Shown here one piece after another: positions 1 to 7,823 of a stretch of DNA of 64,000 nt. The notes under the pieces are model-generated. The model ran no database searches. It was not told where the DNA came from and saw only the letters and a program-made list of their open reading frames with translations. Position 1 is the first letter of the stretch; every line of letters begins with the position of its first letter. Where the stretch lies: NCBI RefSeq assembly GCF_050717545.1, contig NZ_JBOITN010000029.1, positions 62,001 to 126,000 of the forward strand. The letters are read 5' to 3'. The stretch is from Clostridium_AD sp050717545 (GTDB taxonomy: Bacteria; Bacillota; Clostridia; Clostridiales; Clostridiaceae). The position numbers were made by a program, and so were the translations under genes.

Positions 1-755
1 CTGTCTAATGTAAATTCTCTTTCTCCTCCACTTAAACCTTCGCCAAATCCTAATGGCCATATAAGATCATAGTTTCTATAAGTTCCTAGGTTCTCTAGAT
101 CTTCGGCATCATAAAATTCCCTCCTGTGGTTTGTTAAGAAGAAAGGCTGCGTTGCAGCTTTTGAAGCCTCTGCTTCGAAATCATCACCATATTTTGCTTG
201 CATTTCATCTGTGGTATATTTTTTAAATGGTCCGCTTAAGTTAAGGTGATCCATACCTACTCCAAGTCTGGTTAATTCTGGAACACAGTTTTCTTTTACA
301 AATTTGAATATGAAAGATACAATTTCTTCTATGAATTTAAGTACATCTTCCATAGTGCCTTCTTTAAATTCAAAGTCTACCTGAGTAAATTCGAATAGAT
401 GCCTTGAATCACCTCTAGTTGCCTTCTCGAGTCTTATGTTTGGTGAAACTATATAAAGACTATCAATATCTGTGTTTAACATAGTCATTTGTTTGTGAAA
501 TATCATTGACTTCATAACGTTAAATGTTTGTTTGTTATAAGTCAATTCGCAATCCTCAACACTATGGTTTAACGTATCTGTAATTGGAGACATCATAAGA
601 GGTAGTACTCTAGTTATTCTTCTCTTATACATAAATTCATCTACAGCTTTTAAAACTGATTGTTGAACATATAATATATCCTTGATTTTTTTATTTTTAA
701 TTTTAGCCACTGCTGTTTCTAATAGTATTTTTTCTTCTTTTATTAATTCTGTCAT
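1..755 (-). CDS. Asparagine synthetase A, AsnRS-related (C-terminus cut by window edge)
   Basis: This reading frame enters the window from its left edge and starts at ATG 755-753, behind a GGGGGAA ribosome site. About 251 residues are visible. It looks like the catalytic core of class II aspartyl/asparaginyl-tRNA synthetases: the class II motif 2 region RLEKATRGDSRHLFEFTQ lies around residues 110-130 and the GEGLSGGERE stretch near the edge. There is no N-terminal OB-fold anticodon-binding domain; the protein begins almost directly with the catalytic domain. That is the architecture of the AsnRS paralogues that make asparagine from aspartate and ammonia. The divergent AsnC-type regulator supports an asparagine role. 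The family is clear; the substrate is inferred. The alternative is an uncharacterised synthetase paralogue. Confidence 0.75.
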   Translation of the reverse strand, partial: MTELIKEEKILLETAVAKIKNKKIKDILYVQQSVLKAVDEFMYKRRITRVLPLMMSPITDTLNHSVEDCELTYNKQTFNVMKSMIFHKQMTMLNTDIDSLYIVSPNIRLEKATRGDSRHLFEFTQVDFEFKEGTMEDVLKFIEEIVSFIFKFVKENCVPELTRLGVGMDHLNLSGPFKKYTTDEMQAKYGDDFEAEASKAATQPFFLTNHRREFYDAEDLENLGTYRNYDLIWPLGFGEGLSGGEREFTLD

Positions 756-804
756 TATTAATTCCCCCTGATATATTTTTAGTTTCGTTTCATCCATTGA
801 TAAT

Positions 805-833
805 ATAATAATACATTTAACTAATTATTGCAA
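805..833 (-). promoter_or_regulatory. Candidate promoter of the asparagine synthetase gene
   Basis: On the minus strand, TTGCAA (828-833) and TATTAT (805-810) are separated by 17 bp, about 50 bp upstream of the start codon. The region is AT-rich, so confidence is moderate. Confidence 0.4.
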
Positions 834-929
834 TATATCTAAATAATATTTGTTATATTTATGAAATTAATAATTTAATTGCGTTTACATTATTAAAAAG
901 TTAAAATATTAATTTTATTTGTGGCTTTT

Positions 930-959
930 TTGCTGATTTGTTAATGTATTTGTTATAAT
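930..959 (+). promoter_or_regulatory. Candidate promoter of the AsnC/Lrp regulator
   Basis: TTGCTG (930-935) and TATAAT (954-959) are 18 bp apart, about 95 bp upstream of the regulator. With the opposing promoter at 805-833 this makes a divergent regulator/target arrangement. Confidence 0.4.
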
Positions 960-1053
960 GAAACAGAGTATATAATATTATCATGTAATCTATGTATAAT
1001 TATGGAATAAATATACATAATTAACACACGAAATCTTAAAAGGAGTTGATATT

Positions 1054-1518
1054 ATGAAATTAAATATTGCGGGGTTAGATGAGTTAGACTATCAAATATT
1101 AGAAATTTTAATTAAGGATTCTAGAAAGCCCTACCTTGAAATTGCAAGGAATTGTCATGTGAGTGGGGGAACAATTCACGTTAGAATGAACAAAATGCAA
1201 GAAATGGGATTGATTAAAGGAACAAGACTTATATTAGATACAAGTAAACTTGGATATGATGTATGTTGCTTTATTGGAATCTATCTTAACAAAGCATCTT
1301 CATATCCTGAAGTACTTGAACAATTAAAAGAAATAAAAGAAATAGTAGAGTTACATTACACTACAGGTGCGTATTCTATTTTCATAAAAGTCATGTGTAA
1401 GAGCATTTCTAATCTTCAAGATTTACTAATGAATAGACTTCAGGTAATTTCAGGAGTTCGAAGTACTGATACATTTATAACATTATCACAACCTATTGAT
1501 AGAAATATTTCTCTTTAA
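1054..1518 (+). CDS. Lrp/AsnC family transcriptional regulator
   Basis: 154 residues, the usual length of the family. The N-terminal 60 residues contain the AsnC-type helix-turn-helix (LDYQILEILIKDSRKPYLEI, then the recognition helix in SGGTIHVRMNKMQEMG). The rest is the RAM ligand-binding domain, with an effector-pocket stretch at LHYTTGAYSIFIKV. A good ribosome site (AAAGGAG) precedes ATG 1054. It is divergent from the asparagine synthetase gene. In enterobacteria AsnC controls asnA, so an analogous role, with asparagine as effector, is the likeliest inference. The family call is firm; target and ligand are inferred from context. Confidence 0.88.
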   Translation: MKLNIAGLDELDYQILEILIKDSRKPYLEIARNCHVSGGTIHVRMNKMQEMGLIKGTRLILDTSKLGYDVCCFIGIYLNKASSYPEVLEQLKEIKEIVELHYTTGAYSIFIKVMCKSISNLQDLLMNRLQVISGVRSTDTFITLSQPIDRNISL

Positions 1519-1656
1519 CGACATTTCAGAAGGAAAGTCTCTCAATTCTATAAGTGGGAGTTATATACCCTAACAAATAGAAAACTTCATGGGGAGTATA
1601 AATCCCCTTCTGAAGTCGTTAATATTGCAGCTCCGCAGGAGATGATTTAACGACAT
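1514..1656 (+). mobile_element. Short folded insertion, possible non-autonomous IS200/IS605-type remnant
   Basis: An 11-bp direct repeat TTTAACGACAT occurs at 1514-1524 and 1646-1656, 132 bp apart. The first copy overlaps the stop codon of the upstream regulator. Between them AACGACATTTCAGAAGG (1517-1533) pairs with CCTTCTGAAGTCGTT at about 1606-1620. Two inner hairpins (CTCTCA with TGGGAG at 1541-1560, and TATA..CCC with GGG..TATA) give a cloverleaf-like fold. The hairpin resembles the ends of IS200/IS605-type elements, but there is no transposase and no close match can be shown from sequence alone. A structured RNA is the alternative. Confidence 0.35.
1619..1650 (+). repeat. Recurrent leader motif, copy 1
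   Basis: Contains AGCTCCGCAGGAGATGATTT, preceded by TTAATATTGC. Closely matching copies lie at 8972-8993 and 59577-59608, all on the plus strand. CTCC and GGAG can pair across a 3-nt loop. The sequence also contains ATG-ATT-TAA, a one-codon reading frame. This copy is at the 3' side of the folded element at 1514-1656, 135 bp before the next gene. Confidence 0.6.
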
Positions 1657-1785
1657 ATGATTGGGTGTTTTGATGAATGTGGTCAACATTTGCAATATAA
1701 TAGTCAAGATGTGCAAAGATTTTTTATTAATTCAGACCTATACTAAAAGTAATGTAATATCAAATATTCAAGGGGGCATTAATAA

Positions 1786-2793
1786 ATGAGAAGTGCAATT
1801 GTAGGATGTGGCGGTATAGGTAATGTTCATGCTTATAATATTAATAAGTTGCATAATAATAAGCTTGTAGCCTTTGCCGATATTAATATTGGGAAAGCTG
1901 AAAAATTTGTGGAAACTTATGGAGACAGCGAAAGTAAAGCATATAAAAGTTTAGAGGAAATGATGGCAAAAGAGGAAATTGATGTCTTGCATATCTGTAC
2001 GCCTCACTATCTACATGTTCCTATGGCTATCTATGCAGCTAACCATAATATAAATGTTTTTATGGAAAAGCCACTTGCTATATCTGAGGAACAATTTCTT
2101 GAACTAAGAGATATGAAAAACGATGTTCAAATTGGAGTATGTTTTCAAAATAGATATAATAAAAGTGTACAATGTATTCGTGAACTCTTGCAGTGTGGTA
2201 AAACAGGGAAAATAATAGGGGCAAGAGCATTTATTACATGGAACCGCGCAGAAAAGTATTATACGCAAAGTGGTTGGAGAGGAAGCCTTAAGACTGAAGG
2301 TGGAGGGCTTTTAATAAATCAAGCTATCCATACCTTAGACCTGTTGATTTATTTTCTTGGAAAACCTTTATCAGTAGAAGGAACTGTTATAAACCACCAT
2401 CTGAAAGGTATTATAGAAGTTGAGGATACAGCAGAAGCATATATACAGTTTGATAAAGCTACAGCAAGTTTTTATGGAACAAATGCATACTGCACTGATT
2501 CACCAGTATTAATTGAATTGGTTTGTGAAGATATGATTATTAAAATGGAAGAAACACAGGTAACTATCGTAAATTCGGATAAATCAGAAGAAAAATTATC
2601 ATTTAAAGAAGAACAGGTAGTAGGAAAAAACTATTGGGGGAATGGTCATTTTAATTGTATAAGTCATTATTATGAGTGTTTAGAAAATAATAAACATTTT
2701 CCAATAGATATTGAAGAAGCGCACAAAGCGCTACAATTAATGTTTGGTATTTATGAGTCATCTAAAAATAATACTGTTGTGAATTTTATTTAG
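1786..2793 (+). CDS. Gfo/Idh/MocA family NAD(P)-dependent sugar dehydrogenase
   Basis: 335 residues, usual family length. The N-terminal Rossmann motif is GCGGIGNVHA (residues 8-17), followed by the conserved CTPHYLHVPMAIYA and EKPLAIS segments, the latter carrying the family's catalytic-region Lys. The C-terminal half has WRGSLKTEGGGLLINQAIHTLDL, the substrate-domain signature of the family. A strong ribosome site (AAGGGGGC) precedes the ATG. It is monocistronic, preceded by the folded element and followed by an inverted repeat. It shares the WR/EGGG/HxLDL block with the paralogue at 4733-5896. Substrate cannot be inferred; inositol- or hexose-type polyols are typical for the family. Confidence 0.85.
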   Translation: MRSAIVGCGGIGNVHAYNINKLHNNKLVAFADINIGKAEKFVETYGDSESKAYKSLEEMMAKEEIDVLHICTPHYLHVPMAIYAANHNINVFMEKPLAISEEQFLELRDMKNDVQIGVCFQNRYNKSVQCIRELLQCGKTGKIIGARAFITWNRAEKYYTQSGWRGSLKTEGGGLLINQAIHTLDLLIYFLGKPLSVEGTVINHHLKGIIEVEDTAEAYIQFDKATASFYGTNAYCTDSPVLIELVCEDMIIKMEETQVTIVNSDKSEEKLSFKEEQVVGKNYWGNGHFNCISHYYECLENNKHFPIDIEEAHKALQLMFGIYESSKNNTVVNFI

Positions 2794-2885
2794 GAATAAA
2801 ATGTATACAATAAATATTAATTAATTTTGTAGGAGATACAATGTAATCAGTGAAAATAAAATAAATAATTATTAAATTTAATAAG

Positions 2886-2926
2886 CTAAACAGGCAGGTT
2901 AGTACAAACTAAATCTGCCTGTTTAG
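2886..2926 (+). terminator. Perfect 12-bp inverted repeat, possible terminator or operator
   Basis: CTAAACAGGCAG (2886-2897) and CTGCCTGTTTAG (2915-2926) pair perfectly around a 17-nt loop. No U-tract follows; instead TGTATAAT comes directly after. It could stop the upstream dehydrogenase transcript or act as an operator for the TPR gene. Confidence 0.4.
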
Positions 2927-2999
2927 TGTATAATAGGTGTATATTAGATTAAAAGAGTATAATAATTCGAGGTATTTATAAAGGGAGATGAGAAGGGTT

Positions 3000-3818
3000 A
3001 TGAAACAAATTTCAGGGTTGATTCTAAAGATTGGATTACCATTATTGTTACTTTTTTTGTTATTTAAATACAATGGTTTTTACGGTTTAGGTGCAATTGT
3101 TATGCTTATATTAATTGGTATCTTTTATTCTAGAGTTGAGATATTTGCATTTATAGGAAATAGGAAATATATTATGGGAAAGTATGATGATTCAGTAAAA
3201 TGGATGAGAAGGGCGTATAATACTAAGAATTGTATAGTTAAATATAAAAATGCTTTTGGTTATTTACTTCTTAAAATGGGACAAACACAAGAAGCAGAAC
3301 AAGTACTTATGGAACTTTATGAATCAAAGCTTTCAAAGGACGAGTATATGTTGGTTAAATCTAACGTTGCACTTCTAGTCTGGAAGAAGGGCAATATTTA
3401 TCGAGCAGTAAGTATGCTTGAAGAAGTTTACATGGAGTTCAAAAACACTAAAGTTTACATAAATCTTGGATTACTTCTTATAATAAAAGGGGACTTAGAA
3501 AGGGCACTTGAAATTAATTTGGAAGCTTATGAGTATAATGATTCTAGCGCTATAATTCAAGACAACTTAGGACGAAATTATTATTTGCTTGGCATTTATG
3601 ATAAGGCTCAAGAGATATATGAAAAGGCAATAGCAACTAGTCCGTCATTTCCAGAAGCCTATTACAATTATTCTTTAGTACTGGTCAAAAAAGGAATGAG
3701 GGAAAAGGCACTTGAATTTGCGCAAAAGTCATTAAAATACACCTTTCTAAATTTAAGTGCGATAACAAAAATAGATGTTGAGGTAACCATAAAGGAATTG
3801 CAAAAATCACATGTTTAA
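3000..3818 (+). CDS. Membrane-anchored tetratricopeptide repeat protein
   Basis: About 272 residues. Two hydrophobic segments fill roughly residues 5-45, followed by a soluble part of TPR-like helix pairs (for example AFGYLLLKMGQTQEAEQVL, NLGLLLIIKGDLERALEIN, NLGRNYYLLGIYDKAQEIYEKA and YNYSLVLVKKGMREKALEFA). An in-frame ATG at 2988 directly abuts GGGAG with no spacing, so ATG 3000 is preferred as the start. TPR proteins scaffold other proteins; nothing nearby identifies a partner. The strong bidirectional terminator at 3829-3877 closes the gene. Function is unknown beyond a membrane-bound repeat protein. Confidence 0.75.
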   Translation: MKQISGLILKIGLPLLLLFLLFKYNGFYGLGAIVMLILIGIFYSRVEIFAFIGNRKYIMGKYDDSVKWMRRAYNTKNCIVKYKNAFGYLLLKMGQTQEAEQVLMELYESKLSKDEYMLVKSNVALLVWKKGNIYRAVSMLEEVYMEFKNTKVYINLGLLLIIKGDLERALEINLEAYEYNDSSAIIQDNLGRNYYLLGIYDKAQEIYEKAIATSPSFPEAYYNYSLVLVKKGMREKALEFAQKSLKYTFLNLSAITKIDVEVTIKELQKSHV

Positions 3819-3828
3819 GTATATTAAT

Positions 3829-3877
3829 AAACCAAAAGAGAGTGACTATCAATATTTTAGTCACTCTCTTTTGGTTT
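3829..3877. terminator. Bidirectional intrinsic terminator
   Basis: A perfect 20-bp stem (3829-3848 with 3858-3877) around a 9-nt loop, starting AAACCAAAAG and ending CTTTTGGTTT. It lies between the convergent TPR and isomerase genes and can serve both. Confidence 0.9.
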
Positions 3878-3911
3878 ACTAATATAATATTTTCACTTTA
3901 ATAAATGGTAG

Positions 3912-4685
3912 TTAAAATTTACATCCTAATTTAAGCAAATTATCATGGCTTATCTTAAGAGATTCAAAAGGATCCCGCTGGCATACATCTTGTTCTATAG
4001 GGCACCAGTCAATTCCAATATCATTGCAGGTTTTTATAATATTTTTCCAGTTAAGGTTTCCTTCTCCAATTTCAGCCATTTCCATTTGATTATCTTTTCC
4101 TATAACCATGTCTTTAAAGTGCACAATATTCATGCGGCCTTTCATTTTATTTATAAGGTCTACGGGGTTTGCTCCGCCAGCCTGAACCCAATAGGTATCA
4201 ATTTCAAAATTAAAAGCTTTAGGGTCTGACTCTTCAAATAGTATATCCATTCCTGTTTTACCATCATATTTTTTAAACTCAAAGTTATGGTTATGATAAA
4301 TCAGTTGTAAATCATTATCTAATAAAATTTTTCCATATTCAGATGCTTCTTTAGCAAATCGAGTAAGTGATGCTCTATCCACACGGTACTCATCTGGCAT
4401 AGAACCTATTCCTACGTATTTACAATCCCATAATTTATGTTGTTTTATTACTCCAGCCATATCATTCTTTAATCTGTCAAAGCCTATGTGCGTAACGCAA
4501 ATTTTTAATTCCTCTTTATCAGCAATTTCTTTTACAAAGCCAAAATCAATAGGACCAATTCCAGATACTTGAATAGCATTATAACCCATTTCTTTTACTT
4601 TGCTAAATGTAACAGCAAGGTCTTCTGGGGTTTTTAAAAATTTTCTTAATGTGAATAGTTGAGCAGCAATTGTTATTTCTTTCAT
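3912..4685 (-). CDS. Sugar phosphate isomerase/epimerase, xylose isomerase-like TIM barrel
   Basis: 257 residues with the AP-endonuclease-2 type TIM-barrel pattern: AIQVSGIG near residue 38, the metal-ligand strands IYHNHNFEF and FEIDTYWVQAGG around 150-170, NIVHFKDM near 190, and a late Glu in WCPIEQDV. These His/Glu/Asp positions are the usual divalent metal site. It is the last gene of a three-gene operon (6765 to 3912) with a dehydrogenase and a second isomerase. IolE and hydroxypyruvate isomerase belong to the same superfamily, so a polyol or inositol-like pathway is plausible. The exact reaction is unknown. GGAGGGA precedes the ATG. Confidence 0.8.
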   Translation of the reverse strand: MKEITIAAQLFTLRKFLKTPEDLAVTFSKVKEMGYNAIQVSGIGPIDFGFVKEIADKEELKICVTHIGFDRLKNDMAGVIKQHKLWDCKYVGIGSMPDEYRVDRASLTRFAKEASEYGKILLDNDLQLIYHNHNFEFKKYDGKTGMDILFEESDPKAFNFEIDTYWVQAGGANPVDLINKMKGRMNIVHFKDMVIGKDNQMEMAEIGEGNLNWKNIIKTCNDIGIDWCPIEQDVCQRDPFESLKISHDNLLKLGCKF

Positions 4686-4732
4686 AATTTATCCCTCCAA
4701 ATTTTTTTTATAGTGTTAACACTATCTTTATT

Positions 4733-5896
4733 TTATTTATATGTGCTTTTTAAATCAAAGGTTTTATTAGGTGCAATCTCTTTTTTAAAGGAAGAATTTT
4801 TAATTTTTTCTTGAAGTTTTTCATAAAATAGATCCTCATCCATTGGAAGGTCAACCCAATTATCAGTCCAAGAAGATAGTAGCATAGCGTTTGATAATGA
4901 AAGACCTTTTATGCCTTCTTCTCCTGGAGCTAATAGCTTACTACCAGTTTGTATTGCATCAACCCAATTTTTCATAATTCCTATATGTTGTAGACTTTTT
5001 CCACTTGTTGGAATCTCACATTTCCAGCATTCTGGTTTTGCGAATGGACTATCACTTTCCATTTTTAATTTACCGTTTATAGTGCGATTACGCCAAAAGG
5101 TAAGCTTGTCATCTTCAATTACAACCTTGCCGTTATCACCTGTAATTTCAAAACGATTTGTTCCTGGTGCTTCCCCAGTAGTTGTTACAAATACGCCAGT
5201 AGCTCCATTTTCATATTCCACATAAGCAGTAACATCATCTTCAACTTCAATTTCATGGTATTTACCAAAACCGCAAAACGCCCTTACTCTTATTGGCATT
5301 CCACATGTCCACTGCCAAAGATCTAGTTGATGGGGGTCTTGATTAAGGAGTACGCCACCACCCTCACCAGACCAGGTTGCGCGCCAATCGCTAGAGTTAT
5401 AATATTTTTGACTACGGTACCAGTTTGTTATTATCCAATTAGTTCTTCTTATTTCACCTAGTTCTCCATTTTGAACTAAATCTCTTAATTTTGCATAGAG
5501 AGGATTAGTACGTTGATTGTACATAATTCCAAAAACTCTATCACTCCTTGATGCGGCTTCATTCATTTCTCTTACTTGTTTTGTGTAAGCACCTGCAGGT
5601 TTTTCTGTAAGTACATGAAGTCCATTTTCAAAAGCTTGAATTGCTAAGGGAGAATGATCATAATGTGGAGTTGCTATAATTACTGCATCTATTTCCTTTG
5701 AGGCAAACAATGATAACGCATCCTCAAACAAAAGTACATTATCTCCTAAAGTATCTTTAGCCCACGTAAGTCTTTTGGGGTTAATATCACAAATCGCTGT
5801 TAGAATTGCACCTGGAACTTTGCCATCTATTAAATTTTGTGCATGAGAACTTCCCATATTACCAACACCTATTATACCAATACGAACCTTTTTCAT
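4733..5896 (-). CDS. Gfo/Idh/MocA family oxidoreductase
   Basis: 387 residues. The Rossmann fingerprint GVGNMGSSHAQNL is at the N-terminus, then IIATPHYDHSPLAIQAF, the catalytic-region Lys in TEKPAGAYTKQ, and the C-terminal WRATWSGEGGGVLLNQDPHQLDLWQW block. The ATG overlaps the stop of the upstream isomerase by 4 nt (ATGA), showing translational coupling; GGAGGTCAAATTTT supplies the ribosome site. It probably oxidises a sugar or polyol whose keto product is handled by the flanking isomerases. There is no transporter in the operon. It is longer than the paralogue at 1786-2793 and has an extra basic C-terminal tail. Confidence 0.87.
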   Translation of the reverse strand: MKKVRIGIIGVGNMGSSHAQNLIDGKVPGAILTAICDINPKRLTWAKDTLGDNVLLFEDALSLFASKEIDAVIIATPHYDHSPLAIQAFENGLHVLTEKPAGAYTKQVREMNEAASRSDRVFGIMYNQRTNPLYAKLRDLVQNGELGEIRRTNWIITNWYRSQKYYNSSDWRATWSGEGGGVLLNQDPHQLDLWQWTCGMPIRVRAFCGFGKYHEIEVEDDVTAYVEYENGATGVFVTTTGEAPGTNRFEITGDNGKVVIEDDKLTFWRNRTINGKLKMESDSPFAKPECWKCEIPTSGKSLQHIGIMKNWVDAIQTGSKLLAPGEEGIKGLSLSNAMLLSSWTDNWVDLPMDEDLFYEKLQEKIKNSSFKKEIAPNKTFDLKSTYK

Positions 5897-6765
5897 AAAA
5901 TTTGACCTCCTTTAGTTATCTCACAAAGAATTCCTTTTAGTGCCTTAGTAGCAGTATTAAATAACTCTGGACCACTTTGAGCAGCCTGTTTATTTTTGTT
6001 ATCTAATTCTAAATTTTTTAATCCTGAAAATACTCCAAGATGTGGTTCTAGTGATAAAAATCCGTTATAATTGTTTTTATGTAAATATGTGAGAAGTTCT
6101 TTTACTTTCCCATCACCTTCACCAGCTGGAACTACATGATGATCACTGTATACAGCATCTTTTACATGTACATAAACGACATAGTCTTTAAGTAGAGTGT
6201 AAGCTTGCGGATAAGGTTTAACATTACACTGTACAAAGTTTGCTGGATCAAAAACTGCCTTTACATATTCAGAATTTATTGACTGCATAATATCAAGGCA
6301 TCTCTGTGCGGTATCTCCATAAATATCTTTTTCATTTTCGTGAAGTAAAATAATATTGTAATCCTTTGCAACTCTAACAAATTCTCGCCATCTGGATATA
6401 ACTTCATCTCTATATTTTTCTGGGGCCTCATCCTTTGGAATAAAGAAGCTGAACATTCTTATATATTTACTTTCTAAGATTTTTGCAATATTAAGTGTAT
6501 GTTCAAAAAGTTCAAGATGTGGTTTAAAATCATCTGTAATAAGTATTTTTCCTATAGGAGAACCAACCGAAGAGATTTTAAAACCTCTCTCATCTAAGAG
6601 CTTTTTTATTCCTTTAACTTCTTCTAGAGAATAATCTACAATACCTTTTCCATTAACACCTCTCATCTCAATATAATGAATATCATGTTTTTCTAAAATA
6701 TCCATTTGAGTTTTTAAATCCATATCAATTTCATCTGCAAAAGCAGATAACACAAAATTGCTCAT
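5893..6765 (-). CDS. Sugar phosphate isomerase/epimerase (first gene of operon)
   Basis: 290 residues, TIM-barrel family. Metal-site strands are visible as ILLHENEKDIYGDT, AVFDPANFVQCNVKPY, YVHVKDAVYSDHHVVPAGEGDG and FLSLEPHLG. The VKDA..(H)xVxxGEG pattern is typical of the IolE/hydroxypyruvate-isomerase branch. GGAGG stands 9 nt before the ATG. It heads a three-gene operon and faces the AraC regulator across about 125 bp. Together the genes look like a catabolic module for a ketosugar or polyol, regulated by the divergent activator. Substrate is not determinable. Confidence 0.82.
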   Translation of the reverse strand: MSNFVLSAFADEIDMDLKTQMDILEKHDIHYIEMRGVNGKGIVDYSLEEVKGIKKLLDERGFKISSVGSPIGKILITDDFKPHLELFEHTLNIAKILESKYIRMFSFFIPKDEAPEKYRDEVISRWREFVRVAKDYNIILLHENEKDIYGDTAQRCLDIMQSINSEYVKAVFDPANFVQCNVKPYPQAYTLLKDYVVYVHVKDAVYSDHHVVPAGEGDGKVKELLTYLHKNNYNGFLSLEPHLGVFSGLKNLELDNKNKQAAQSGPELFNTATKALKGILCEITKGGQIL

Positions 6766-6841
6766 AATGCATAACCTCCTAATAAGTTGTGATACTTTAT
6801 ATTATAGTTTAATGTTATATTATTATCTTTGTAATTCTTGC

Positions 6842-6870
6842 TTGAAACATTGCAAATATTGCTTTAATAT
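6842..6870 (+). promoter_or_regulatory. Candidate promoter of the AraC-family regulator
   Basis: TTGAAA (6842-6847), a 17-bp spacer and TAATAT (6865-6870) lie 23 bp before the ATG at 6893. The divergent operon must be read from the same short interval. Confidence 0.4.
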
Positions 6871-6892
6871 ATATATAGGGGGGGCGAGTGAA

Positions 6893-7729
6893 ATGAAAGA
6901 TAAAAATTTTGTATATACTACAGACAAGTTTTTACTAGTTCATAATTATACAGGGTCTCCTATAGATGTAGATACACATATTCATAACTGCTATGAGATA
7001 TATTACTGTATTTCTGGAGATTTTACTTATCATGTTGAAGGACAATCATACAAGTTGCAAAAAAATGATTTAATTATTACGAATACTCGTGAATTACATA
7101 GGATAGTTTTTGATACTAATGAGGGGTATGAACGTAAATTCATACAATTTAAACCTGAATATATATCATCTTTTCAAAGCGAAGAATACAATATGCTTAG
7201 CTTTATTCAAAAAAGAAAGTTGGGCCAATTTAATAAGGTTAATGCTAAAGATGTAATGTGTAATGGAATTGATAAACTATGGCAGCAGATATCAAAATAT
7301 GCCCATGAAAAGTCACCAGAGAATAGTATTATGATAAAAGCTATTTTTGTACAAATGCTTATTGGAATAAATAAAATATTTGCGAGTAATTCAAATGTTC
7401 CTATGGAGTCACTTGAATATGATGAGGTGATTATAGATATATTAAAATATATAAAGGATAATCTTGCAAAGAAAATTACACTTGATATATTAGAAGCGGA
7501 ATTTCATATTAATAAATATTACATATGTCATTTATTTAAAAAAAATACAGGATTCACGGTTATTGAATACATAATCTATAAGAGGATCATGAAAGCAGAG
7601 GAGCTTCTGATTTTAGGAACACCTATAATAGATGTTTCTAGTCAAGTTGGATTTGGAGATTATACTAATTTTTATAAAGCGTTTAAGAAAATCTTAGGAG
7701 TTTCCCCTAAGAAATATATGAACAGATAA
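6893..7729 (+). CDS. AraC/XylS family transcriptional regulator
   Basis: 278 residues from ATG 6893, chosen because GGGGGGCGAG lies just upstream; a longer frame from 6758 would run back through the divergent promoter. The N-terminal half is a cupin-like sensor (DTHIHNCYEIYYCISGDFTYHVEG). The C-terminal 100 residues hold the two AraC helix-turn-helices: ITLDILEAEFHINKYYICHL and VSSQVGFGDYTNFYKAFKK, ending GVSPKKYMNR. It is divergent from the dehydrogenase/isomerase operon and is probably its ligand-dependent activator. The inducing sugar is unknown. Confidence 0.9.
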   Translation: MKDKNFVYTTDKFLLVHNYTGSPIDVDTHIHNCYEIYYCISGDFTYHVEGQSYKLQKNDLIITNTRELHRIVFDTNEGYERKFIQFKPEYISSFQSEEYNMLSFIQKRKLGQFNKVNAKDVMCNGIDKLWQQISKYAHEKSPENSIMIKAIFVQMLIGINKIFASNSNVPMESLEYDEVIIDILKYIKDNLAKKITLDILEAEFHINKYYICHLFKKNTGFTVIEYIIYKRIMKAEELLILGTPIIDVSSQVGFGDYTNFYKAFKKILGVSPKKYMNR

Positions 7730-7823
7730 ACTAGAGATGTTACCACAGGCAATGATTTAATGATATACTTGGAGTGCTTGCGATGGATTTATAAGATATA
7801 TTTATTATAATGGAGGAATTATT

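Noticed and set aside
6758..6892. Longer N-terminus for the AraC regulator from ATG 6758
   Set aside because: It would cross the divergent promoter region and lacks a ribosome site, whereas ATG 6893 follows a GGGGGGCGAG site.
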